Assembly (NCBI RefSeq): GCF_001659605.2
Contig: NC_035164.2
Coordinates: 18,756,000-18,819,999 of the forward strand
Source: Manihot esculenta
Taxonomy: Eukaryota > Streptophyta > Magnoliopsida > Malpighiales > Euphorbiaceae
DNA: 64,000 nucleotides
Reading direction: 5' to 3'
The notes beneath the pieces were generated by a model that was not told the DNA's origin, searched no databases, and was given only the letters and a program-made list of their open reading frames with translations. Of the stretch, positions 36,488 to 46,480 are shown piece after piece (the stretch's first letter is position 1; the number at the start of each line of letters is the position of its first letter). The position numbers and the translations under genes were made by a program.

Positions 36488-38805
36488 TGTAATACCCGGC
36501 TAGACTCCGGTATCGGAATTCCTACCGTCCGGTGGAATTTCAGATGTCGGAGACCTCTAGAAGGGTAAAGCCATGTTTTCATGAAATGTTTTAATGTTTT
36601 TGATGATTTTAAGTAAAGAGGAAATGAGTTTTTGAATAAAAACACCCTTGGAGGAAACTCAGGTTCGGCCACCGAAACTCAAAGTTCGGCCGCCGAACAT
36701 GCATGCACTTCAGGAGTGCTTTAGGCCCCCGAAGGCATAAGTGAGGAAAGTCCAGGTTCGGCCGCCGAACCTCAAGTTCGGCCGCCGAACATGGCATGCA
36801 TGCGGAGGCACTTTCGGCCCCCGAACGTGGCCTGGCCAGCCACTATAAAAGGGTCCCTTAGCCGAAAACGGGCGAGTTTTTTCCCATTTTCGGCCAAGGT
36901 GAGTCCTTCCTCCATTCCTCACCATCCTTGAATTCTTCCCTTCAAATCTTTCAAGTTTTTCACAAGCTTTTGCTTTGTTTTGAAGATTTTCGAGTTTAAA
37001 GCAAGTTTTGGAGCTTTGAGGTTCAAGAACTCAAAACCTCCCACCTTCGAGTTTAGGACGTCTCTCTCTCGATCTTCAAGAGGTAAGAGCCGATCTTAAG
37101 CTCATTTCATGTTTAAAGAAATTTTTATGCAAGATCTATGGGGTAGGATGCATGTTTAGCTCATAGTTAGGTTTTTGAGTTAATGTTATGTTTTGAGCTT
37201 GTATGATGGATTTGAGTTGTTGTTGTGTGTTGTAGTTGGGGTTTAAGTTAGTTTGAAGCCCCTAGGAGCCAATGTATGTATTTTTGCATGATTTGGATGA
37301 GTTATATGCATGTTGAGGGATTTGGGAGGCAAATGTGCAAAAAGGAGCCAAGTTTCTGCCCTTTGGCAGAAACTAGGTTCGGCAGCCGAAGGAACGTTCG
37401 GCCGCCGAACATGGCTGGGGAGGCAGGCCTTTCGGCTGCCGAAGTTGCCCCCGAAGAGAGACTTTCGTCTCTGTCTGGGACTTTCGGCCGCCGAAGGTGC
37501 TGTCGAACCTGCCTGGGTTTCGGCTCTGGAGGGACTTTCGGCCGCCGAAGGTGCCGCCGAACCTACCCTGTTCTGCCTTCCTTTGCATGTTTTTGCATGA
37601 TCGTTTGAGGTGTTTTAGGGGGTTTTTGGGGGATGTTTTTAGAGTTATGTTCTAGTTGTTTGGTCCCTCATTTGAGTCCACCTGTGTAGGTTCGGACTCG
37701 AGGAACCGAGGACCCCAGCAGTGAGTTCAGCTGCTTCTGAGTCGGTAGAGCTTCAGCCAGAGGTGAGTGGAATGTCTTTTATGCTTTAAATAAATAAATC
37801 AGTTTTAGCATGATTTACGCATCATGAATGCCATGAGATATAATAGGATGCTTGCATTAGAATCACGAATATGTTGCATTGCATATTATGTTTGATGATG
37901 TGGATGAATGTTGAATGATCCTTTAGTCCCCATATGTTATGATGATGATGATACGGCACGGAAGACCAGTGAGGCCCATTCTACGCCCCTGGCACCATGT
38001 AAGAGAAAGACCAGTGAGGCCCATTCTACGCCCCTGGCACAGTTGGTCCATGTTATGTTATGTTATGTAAGAGAAAGACCAGTGAGGCCCATTCTACGCC
38101 CCTGGCACAGTTGGTCCATGTTATGTTATGTTATGTAAGAGAAAGACCAGTGAGGCCCATTCTACGCCCCTGGCACAGTTGGACTATGTAGGGGGCTATT
38201 GGTGACAAATTCATCCTTGATGTGATTTGCTGTGATGTGATGCATTTCATGTTATCATATGTTTTAAATGCTTTACTATTCTGCTCACTGGGCTCTAGTA
38301 GCTCACCCCTCTCCCAAATTCCCCAGGTTTGTAGGTACGGGTTAGACAGAGAAGTCAAGAAGAGTCATTAAGTCATATGTATGTAATAGTTAGAATGTGG
38401 ACATGACGGATTGTATAATGATGTTTGGATATGTAATGTAATGATATTGATGTTAGAAGTGTGCTTGACCATAGTTTAATGTAATCCCTTTGAAACATGA
38501 TCTTAGTATTATTGATGTCCATGTTTAGCCAACTCAACTCTTGTTATGCCACCCATTGGGGGCTTTGATGAGATCCCACAGAGGGGTCAAGTTTATGATT
38601 ATGTATATGTTCAGTGCATGCACAGGTTGAGTTTGGCGTATGATAGAATGTATGAAAGAAAAGTTTTAGTTTTTATGTATGTTCTTGATCATGTATGGGA
38701 TTAAATAGGTTTCCAGGATGTATGTTTGGCTTGCTACGGGTCTCGGCGGCCTTAAGTCGACCCGGATCCTAGCGCCGGTAGCGGTCCAATTTTCGGGTCG
38801 TTACC
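36488..38805 (+). repeat. 3' LTR of element A
   Basis: Starts TGTAATACCCGGC. TATAAAA at about 36843-36849. It carries an extra unit of about 55 bp in the downstream palindrome array (about 37510-37565), and four tandem CCAGTGAGGCCCATTC units where the 5' LTR has three. Confidence 0.95.
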
Positions 38806-38810
38806 CAAAC

Positions 38811-39240
38811 AGTCTGGCCAAACTAGGTGTTTTGGGGAGTAGATGGCAGATGTGCTGCACCAGCAACTCCAACATGCTCTCCATGTGGGCCATTCTGGCC
38901 TCAATTCTATCTAGGCGAGCTGCTTCTGTTTGTTCAGCTGGTGGTAGTTGTTGGTCTGGTTGCTGTGCTGGTGGAGGGTTTGCCTGCTGATAGGCCTGCT
39001 AGGCTGCCTCCCTTGCTGCTTGCTGTGCGGTTTGCTGGTATGCTTGCTATTTGCTCAGTTTGTTTGGGCAAACAATTAAGCCAAACAGTTTTCCACCTGC
39101 AAAATAATTAAAACCTGGAAGTGGGTTAAAGCATCTAGTTTTTGCTCATCTGGTTTGGTTTGCCCATGTTGTTTGGGCAAACAAATCCATATCTCTATTT
39201 TTTGTTTAAGAACTAACTACTAAGTAAGCTGAGAGGCGAA
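38811..39240 (-). pseudogene. C-terminal remnant of J pol; integrase not found
   Basis: Minus-strand sequence near 38935-38835 encodes a short helical piece (RLDRIEARMAHMESMLELL), possibly coiled-coil. Gln-rich and low-complexity sequence lies upstream. Between this and the end of RNase H (39241) only about 150-300 bp remain, with two GTTTGCCCA/TGGGCAAAC repeats and no integrase HHCC or DDE signatures. In related elements integrase lies here, so it was probably deleted. I cannot name the helical segment with confidence. Confidence 0.55.
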
Positions 39241-39504
39241 CATATGTTCGTTTGGAAAGTTTTCCTTGATTGGACATGGCTCTGAACTAGTAGGGAGTTG
39301 GCTTAGGTAATCAGCCACTAGATTCTCCTTCCCTTTCTTGTCTCGTATCTCCATATTGAACTCTTATAAGAGCAGAATCCACCGAATGAGTCTCGGTTTT
39401 GCCTCCTTTTTCTTGATCAAGTATCACAAGGTACCATGGTCTGAGTAAATTATGACTTTAGTCCCTAGGAGGTATGGTCTGAATTTCTTTAAAGCAAATA
39501 CAAC
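39241..39504 (-). pseudogene. RNase H, C-terminal part, of element J
   Basis: Continues the RNase H begun at 42011 after removal of solo LTR G: the minus-strand frame passes from an ELLAVV context into FALKKFRPYLLGTKV without a gap. It includes a DHGTL motif, a GKENLVADYLSQL motif (usual end of plant gypsy RNase H) and two in-frame stops at former Arg and Gln codons. Not functional. Confidence 0.82.
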
Positions 39505-42010
39505 TGTAATACCCAGCTAGATTCCAGCATCGGAATCCCTACCTGCCGGCGAAATCTCCGTTGGAATCTGGAATTTCTGAAGATTCCAGAGGCTTCTAGA
39601 GGGGTAAAATGTGTTTTCTAAAAGGTTTTTACTGATTTCATGGTTTTAAATGAAAAAGAATTGAGTTTTGAAAAGAAAAGACCAAGGAGGCATTTGCCAA
39701 GTTCGGCCGCCGAACCTCAAGTTCGGCCGCCGAACATGCATGAGTTTAGGGGGCACGTTAGGCTGCCGAAGGTCTTCGACCGGGCCACCTATAAAGAGCC
39801 CTCAGATCGAAAATGGGCGAGTTTTCTCCCCATTCTCGAGCTTAGGTGAGTTCATGTCCTCCTTTGGTCATTTTCATGTTTTTCTTCATCTCCTTCATGT
39901 TTTCATGAGTTTTATGGCTGTTTTGAAGAGTTTTCAAGCTTAGATCAAGTTTTGGGAACTTGGAGACCCAAGGGTTTGGTTTCTCCCATCTCCAAGTTAG
40001 AGCTCGCACAAACCCTCGATCTTCAAGAGGTAAGTGTGGATCTATGCTTTCCTTTACGTTTCATGAAGTTTTAAGTAAGTTTTAAGAGGTTTTAATGATT
40101 AAGTATGGGTAGATATGCATGTTAGGCTTTATGTGGGTTTTTATGCAAATGTATGTTCATATATGTTTATGTGATGATATGTAGGAGGTTTAAGCTAGTT
40201 TATGCATGTGGGAGTGAGTATGCATGATGGGGAGAGAGTATGTGAGGATTTGGGTTGTTTTGATGGTTTTGGCTTATGTGGGTCATAAGCTATCTATGTA
40301 TGCTTTATGATGTTCTTTGTTGGAGTTTAAGCTTGTTTAAGCTCCTTTGTGCATGGTTGAGGGTTTATGCATGTTTTAAGAGGCTGGGTGCTTGTTTTGG
40401 GGTGTTTGGAAGGTTTGGGAGGCTTGAATGCATAAGAGGCTGAGTTCTGGATGAACTCAGGTTCGGCCGCCGAAGGTAGTTTCGGCCGCCGAACCTGCCT
40501 TTGAATGCATGGATTGGCCGCCTAACCTTGCCCCCGAAAGTTGAGTTTTGGCTTGAAAGCAGACTTTCGGCCGCCGAAGGAAGGATTCGGCCGCCGAAGG
40601 TGCCTGACTTTCGTCTCTGGAGAAGGATTTTCGGCCGCCGAAAGTGCCCGAGTTTCGTCTCTGGAGGGAGGGTTCGGCCGCCGAAAGTGCTGCCGAAAGT
40701 GCCCTGTCCAGCCTTTCCTTGGTTATTTTCTATGCATGTTTAAGTGATGTTTTAGGGGGTTTTTGGGTAGTTGTTTATGAGTTGTTTAGAGTGTGTTTGG
40801 CACCTCATTCGAGTCCACCTGTGTAGCATCGGACCCGAGGGACCGAGGAGGCCATCAGTGTTAGCAGTTGCAGAGTCAGTTCAGCGTCTGCCAGAGGTGA
40901 GTAGAACTAAACTTAATCTTTTATTTTATGAAATCAAACGCCTAAAGCATGTTCATGCATCATGTTTATATGTAATAGGTTGATTGCACTAGTTACACGA
41001 ATATGACGCATTGCATTATTTACTGTTGATGTGGATGGACCAAGGCGACCCCAATAGCCCTAGCTATGTCATGTTAATGAAGTCCTGAGGAGCCCCTTGA
41101 GGGCCGGGCATAATGAAGTCCTGAGCAGCCCGAAAGGCCGGGCATAATGAAGTCCTGAGGAGCCCGAAGGGCCGGGCATAATGAAGTCCTGAGGAGCCCG
41201 AAGGGTCGGGCACCATGTTATGTTACAGTCAGAGGGAGTTTTGGTGGTCATGTCCAATCCGTTATGTGAAATGTTTGTGCTGTGACGCATTTCATGTAAG
41301 CATGTAATTAATGAACTGTTTTCTTTGTTTCTTCTCATTGGGCTCTTTAGCTCACCCCTCTCCCCTAACCCCAGTGTTGCAGGTAGAAGGTCGACCGGGA
41401 AGTCTCAAGAGTTAAGGTTGTGCTTATGTAATAGATTAGTGTTAGTGTGGACATGTAATGTAAACTAAGATAATGTATTGTAAGATAATGAATTGTAATG
41501 TAAGTAAAGTAGAGATTGGTTTATGTATTAGTACTGTGCTTGGCCCTAAGACTTGGTTAGTCCCTGTTTAATACATGATGTATGTTATGTTTAGTGTTGA
41601 GTTGAGTTTGAACCAAACTGGTGGCATGTATTGTTTACCACTTTAGAGTTTGATGAGGACCCTAGTAGAGGTCTTATGTTTGTGGTTTGATGCATGCACA
41701 GGTTAGGTTCTAGTTCTCTGGATGTGACTCTGGCTTGATGTATGTTATGTTGACCCAACTAGAGTTTTGATGAGGGCTCTAGTAGGGGGTTCTTTATGTT
41801 TCCAGTTATGTCGCATACAGGTCAAGTTCGGTCTATACATCTTGTGTTACAGTTTTTATGTTAAAGTTTTGATCATGTATGGGATTTGACCAGGTGATAG
41901 GAGGTATGTTTGGCTTGCTACGGGTTCCGGCGGCCTTAAGCCGATCTGGATCCTAGCGCCAGTGGCGGTTCGGACCGTTATAGAGGGGTATCGGTTTCCG
42001 GGCTGTTACA
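39505..42010 (+). mobile_element. Solo LTR G (D/E/G subgroup)
   Basis: TGTAATACCCAGC to GGGCTGTTACA, 2506 bp, with ACAAC at 39500-39504 and 42011-42015. TATA box near 39787-39795. Palindromes lie at 39700-39775 and 40460-40705. Four tandem units ATGAAGTCCTGAGGAGCCC lie at 41079-41212. The terminal 28 bp (41983-42010) follow an inner CGTTATA and contain a PBS-like GGTATCGG. It interrupts the RNase H of J. Confidence 0.93.
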
Positions 42011-43343
42011 ACAACAGCCAAGAGCTCCTTTTCTATTGTTGAATAGTTGCTTTGGGCAGCGTCCAATGTTCGGGATGCATAATGAATCACGTGAGGTGAG
42101 TTCCCTACACATTGTCCCAAAACTGCCCCTATAGCATAGTTGCTTGCATCGCACATGATTTCAAAGGACAAGTTCCAATCAGGTACTTGGATGATTGGGG
42201 CAGTCACGAGTAATTCCTTTATCATATCAAATGCTGTCTTGCAACCTGCATCAAAATCAAATGTTACATCCTGTTGGAGCAATTTGCATAATGGTTGTGT
42301 AATCTTAGAGAAATCTTTTATAAATCTTCTGTAGAACCCTGTGTGGCCAAGGAAGAAGCGGATTTCTCTAATATTTGTGGGGTAAGGCAGATTTTTGATA
42401 CCAGGTAGATTTTTTATGGTATCCACCTTGGCTTTGTCCACTTCAATTCCTTTGGCTGAAACAACATGGCCTAAGATTAAACCTTGGTTAACCATGAAGT
42501 GGCATTTTTCATAGTTAAGTACAAGATTTGATTCAAGGTATCTTTGTAGGATCTTCTCTAGATTGGCAAGGCATTCTTCGAAGGAGTTACCGTACACTGT
42601 GAAGTCATCCATGAAGACTTTAATGATTTTCTCCACATAATCAAAAAATATGCTCATTATACAGCGCTGGAAGGTTGCAGGTGCATTGCATAGTCCGAAT
42701 GGCATTCTTCTAAATGCAAAGGTACCGAAAGGAAAAGTGAAGGTGGTCTTCTCTTGGTCTTCCGAGGCTACTAGAATCTGATAGAATCCTGAATACCATC
42801 CAAACAGTAATAGTGGGACTTACCTGCAAGCCTTTCTAGCATCTGATCTATGAAAGGTAAGGGGAAGTGATCTTTCCTTGTTGCAAGATTTAGCTTCCTA
42901 TAGTCCATGCATACTCTCCACCCATTATGAACTCGAATGGGAACAAGTTCTCCCTTAGCATTTGGAACGATGGTGATCCCAGTTTTCTTTAGGACTACGT
43001 GTACAAGACTTACCCATTTGCTATCAGAGATTGGGCAGATGATTCCTGCGTCTAGAAACTTGACTATCTCCTTTTTCACCACTTCCATCATGGGAGGATT
43101 TAGTCTCATTTGAGCATCTCGGATAGGCTTGCAGTCTTCTTCCATCTATATTCTATGCATGCATGTGGCAGGTGAGATACCTTTTATGTCGTCTATGGTC
43201 CACCCTATGGCTCCTTTGTATTTCTTTAGTACTTGTTGAAGGCTTTCTTCTTCATGTTGGCTTAACTGATTTGACACTATCACTTGAAATGTCTTTTCAG
43301 CTCCTAAGTAAATGTATTTCAGGTGTCCAAGAAGAGGCTTCAA
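42011..43343 (-). pseudogene. Reverse transcriptase and RNase H N-terminal part of element J
   Basis: Minus-strand RT of Athila type. 43343-43146 holds the pre-RT segment (ending GISPATCMHRI). 43145-42770 holds the fingers, with GWRVCMDYRKLN and the first catalytic region (YYCLDG). A one-base deletion near 42795 shifts the frame; the protein then resumes to MPFGLCNAPATFQ and the catalytic box VFMDDFTVYG near 42600. RNase H follows with CDASNYAIGAVLGQ near 42150 and YSTIEKELL. The domain is cut by solo LTR G at 42010. The original TGATAGAATCC-region shift and stops show it is dead. FMDD instead of FIDD separates it from the chromoviruses in this window. Confidence 0.9.
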
Positions 43344-43993
43344 ATCTAGGTTTAAAATTCTCTGATCTGCTGGTTGCTATTTGGGCAGATAGAATTCTGC
43401 CTTATTCTTCTGCTTGGGCAAACAACTTTCTACCTGTGTCACATGCATAACCTTTTTGGGCAAATAAGGGTCTGCCTTCTTTTCCTTTGCTTTTTGCTTG
43501 GTTGAACAGCAACCTGCCTGTACTAGATGTTGGGATGAGCTGGACTCTCCCTTCTCTCGCTGTTTGGGCAAACAGAAATCTTTCTCATGCTCCTTTGATG
43601 GCTGTTTGAGCGAATGGTATTTTGTCGAGGCTATCTACTCAACTGGCCTGGGTAAACTATTTTCTACTTGCTGAAGTGGTTTGAACAGGCTGCAATTTGT
43701 CTCCATTGGATACTGGGGCTGTTTGGGGAAACAACATTTTGCCAGTTTTTTCTCTGCTGACTGTTTAGGCAGACAACAGTCTATCTGCTGTATGCAGTAG
43801 ATTGCTTTTGTCAGCTTCGATTCTATTTGGCTTCCTTCATCTTCTTGGCTGGCCTCCCTGCAAAAATCATTGTTTAGCATATCATCTTGATTCATTTCAA
43901 AAATTTATTGGCTCAAACAGTCAATGATATCTAAACCATAAACAGGGGACATGTCATAGAGATATTTCATGGCATCACAAACATTAAATTTTA
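43344..43993 (-). pseudogene. Protease-to-RT linker of J with repeated CLPKQ-type peptides
   Basis: On the minus strand two open pieces (43895-43635 and 43571-43377) are Lys/Gln/Glu-rich and contain repeated CLPKQ, CFPKQ and YLPKK peptides, encoded by copies of the TTTGCCCAAACAG motif. The first bases (43987-43900) continue the protease C terminus across the TIR element (AMKYLYDMSP). Linkers of this kind between protease and RT are variable in Athila-like elements. I know no function for the repeats. Confidence 0.65.
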
Positions 43994-44993
43994 GGGAGAT
44001 TTACAATTTAGTCCCTGAGTATTGCCATTATTAACAAGTCAGTCCCTGTATTTTTAGAAACCTATTAAAACGTCCTTATATTTTCTTTCCGTCAACGAAA
44101 TAGTCCTTCCGTCCTTTTTTCCGTTAAAATTAGATAAAGGAGGAGAGAGAAAATTTTTAAAATCCAATTTTACCCTCAAATAAAACCTCTTATTTACTCC
44201 TTGGATATTGACATTATTAACAAGTCAGTCCCTACATTTTCATAAATCTATTAAAACGTCCTTATCTTTTCTCACATCTATTAAAATGTCCTTATTGTTT
44301 CTTTCCGTCAACAAAATAGTCCCTCCTCCTCCTCCTCCTCCTCCTCCTCCTCCTCCTCCAAAAAGAAGAAGAAGAAGATGATGATGATGAAGAAGGAGAA
44401 GGAGAAGATGATGATGAATGAGAAGAAGAAGAAGAAAAAGAAGAAGAAGAAGGAGAAGAGGAAGAAGAAGAAGAAGAAGAAGAAGAAGAAGAAGAAGAAG
44501 GAGGAGGAGGAGGAGGAGGAGGAGGAGGAGGAGAAGAAGGAGAAGAAGAAGAAGAAAAAGAAAAAAAAAGAAGAAGAAGAAGAAGAAAAAGAAGGAGGAG
44601 AAGGAGAAGAAGAAGAAGAAGAAGAAGAATGAGGAGAAGGAGAAGAAGAATAAGAAAAAGAAGAAAAAAAAGAAGAACAAGAAGGAGAAGGAGAAGAAGC
44701 AGAAGGAGAAGAAGAAGAAGTAGAAGCAGAAGAAAAAGTAGAAAAAAAAAGCATAAGTAGAAGAAGTAAGAAGAATTGATGAAGAAGAAAAGGAAGGAGG
44801 AGGAGGAGGAGGAGAAGGAGGAGAAGAAAGGAGGGTAATTTGGTCTTTTACTATATTTTTAACGGCAAAAATAGACAGAAGGACTATTTCGTTGACGGAG
44901 AGAAAAGATAAGGGCGTTTTAATAGGTTTCTAAAAATACAGGGACTGACTTGTTAATAATGGCAATACTCAGGGACTAAATTGTAAATCTCCC
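43994..44993. mobile_element. Non-autonomous TIR element (MITE-like), 1000 bp, purine-rich core
   Basis: Terminal inverted repeats of about 120 bp start GGGAGATTTACAATTTAG at 43994 and end with its complement at 44993; the arms differ at only a few positions. ATTTTA flanks both sides (43988-43993 and 44994-44999). Part of the TIR sequence (AACAAGTCAGTCCCTA..ATTAAAACGTCC) is repeated in direct orientation at 44206-44323. The core is a simple-sequence tract. There is no transposase. The superfamily is uncertain: a 6-bp duplication is not the 9 bp typical of Mutator, although long TIRs would fit that group. It interrupts the protease of J; removing it restores the frame. Confidence 0.88.
44323..44842. 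repeat. CCT run followed by long GAA/GGA polypurine tract
   Basis: (TCC)n at 44323-44359 is followed by about 480 bp of almost only A and G, with GAA, GGA and GAT triplets. Open frames of poly-Lys/Glu/Arg or poly-Leu/Phe type here are artefacts of triplet repeats. Such homopurine DNA can adopt triplex (H-DNA) structures and is prone to assembly error. Confidence 0.95.
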
Positions 44994-45600
44994 ATTTTAT
45001 TACTTCCCCTTCGAATTCCATGGTTAATGTGCCATCATGCACATCTATCTTAGTCTCGGCTGTGCTCAAGAAGGGTCGTCCAAGCAAGATGTTTGATTTA
45101 GTGTTGCTATTGTCTTCCTCCATATCAATCACATAGAAATATGCTGGAAAGATAAGTTGATCCACTTGCACTAGAACATCTTCTAAAATGCTTTTTGGAT
45201 ATACCACAGATCTGTCAGCCAATTGAATGACCACTCTAGTGTCTTTAAGTGCACCTGCATTCATAGAGTTATAAATAGAAAGAGGCATAATGTTAATTGA
45301 TGCACCTAGGACATACATGGTTTTCTTGATGCCCAAATTGCCAATTTTGCAAGAGACAACAAACATCCCTCTATCTTTGCACTTGGCTGGGATTTTCCTT
45401 TTTATGACAGCTGTCACAACCTCCCCTACACTTACCTTTTCTTTTTCAGCAAGCTTTCTTCGGTTTGTGCATAATTCTTTTAAGAACTTGGCATACCTTG
45501 GTATTTGTTTCACAGCATCTAGCAAAGGTATGTTAATCTCCACTTTTCTAAAGGTTTCAAGGATCTCTCTTTCTTCTTTTTCTTTTTTTGATTTTTCAAA
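44994..45600 (-). pseudogene. Aspartic protease region of element J
   Basis: Minus-strand frame 45543 to about 44994. It opens with LLDAVKQIPRYAKFLKELC, a segment typical just before the protease of Athila-like elements. The protease follows: VLGASINIMPLSIYNSM near 45290 and ILLGRPFLSTAETKIDVHDG near 45060. In this family the first motif is normally DLGAS; here Val occupies the catalytic Asp position. The last residues of the open frame after EGEVIKW belong to the TIR element. The true continuation lies at 43987-43900. Confidence 0.85.
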
Positions 45601-46475
45601 CCTTGTTGGAAAGAGAGGTGGAATCTTGAATGTTGCTTGCTGGTCTGCATTCTGCTGGTGTATTGGTTCTGTTTGCCCAGTCTATTTGGACAAACAGTTT
45701 TTGTCTTGCTGTGTATGCTGTCTACTTGTTTACCCGACTGTTTGGGCAAATAGATCTCCTGGCTCACTTTCTGGCAGCTTTTCTTTAGCAATTTGTTTAT
45801 GCAGTTGTGAACCTTTATCATCAGCCCTATTATTATGAAGCTCTCTCCCACTTCTCAAAATGATTGCAGTTGCATTTTGCTTGGGATTAGGCTCAGTTTG
45901 GGAAGTTAACTTCCCTTGAGATTCTAGCTCACTCATAGAGGTAGCCATTTGACTCATCTGCTTTTGAAGGTTTTGCACCGTATTTGCTAAAAATTCTACC
46001 ATCTCTTCAAGGGGCACACTAGATTTCTGAGGTGCTGCTTGGGCTGAATTTTGATATTGATTTGCCCTAGCATGACTGAAGTTCGGGTGCTCCCTCCAAC
46101 CTAGATTGTAGGTGTCAGAGTAGGGATTGTATATCTGCTGTCCATTAAATCCTCCATTGGCATTGACTTGCTGTTCTTGATGAATTTGTTGAGCCTAAAC
46201 TACAACCAAACTACAGACAATAGAAGCTAAATCGGAAATTTGTGAGGCTATGGAAGATGTACTTACCTCATTAACTCTCCTTGGCAGTTCTCTTTGATCT
46301 CCATATTGCTTGGATGTGGCTGCCATTGTTGAAATTAACTCTCTAATTGCTTGAGGTGTTTTATCTTCAATTGAACCCCCACATGCTGCATCAATGATTT
46401 TTATTTTGGATGGCAGCAAACATCCATAAAAATGTTCAATAAGGGATTTATCAGAGATGTCATGTTGAGAGCAGC
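45601..46475 (-). pseudogene. gag, C-terminal half, of element J
   Basis: Minus strand, continuing gag from 56233 after removal of element B. 46475-46195 encodes the end of the capsid domain (SLIEHFYGCLLPSKIKIIDA, then IRELISTMAATSKQYG). A spacer with a WREHPNFS motif lies near 46080. 46017-45730 encodes a helical segment (EEMVEFLANTVQNLQKQMSQM) and AIILRSGRELHN, both familiar from Athila-like gag ends. Two PKQ-type repeats lie at 45665-45770. Several stops; not functional. Confidence 0.82.
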
Positions 46476-46480
46476 TTTTG

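Larger units (their letters stand above)
28944..38805 (+). mobile_element. Element A: full-length gypsy chromovirus, nearly intact
   Basis: Complete structure of about 9.9 kb: 5' LTR (2198 bp), PBS, gag-pol, stem-loop, polypurine tract and 3' LTR (2318 bp). CAAAC duplications lie at 28939-28943 and 38806-38810. The 3' terminus is TTACC rather than TTACA. The LTRs differ by tens of substitutions and by indels located mostly in the palindrome and tandem-repeat regions, so A looks older than B. It sits in the non-coding tail of J. Confidence 0.95.

Noticed and set aside
44240..44754. Open frames of poly-Leu/Phe/Ser or poly-Lys/Glu/Arg
   Set aside because: Pure triplet-repeat translation of the homopurine core of the TIR element.
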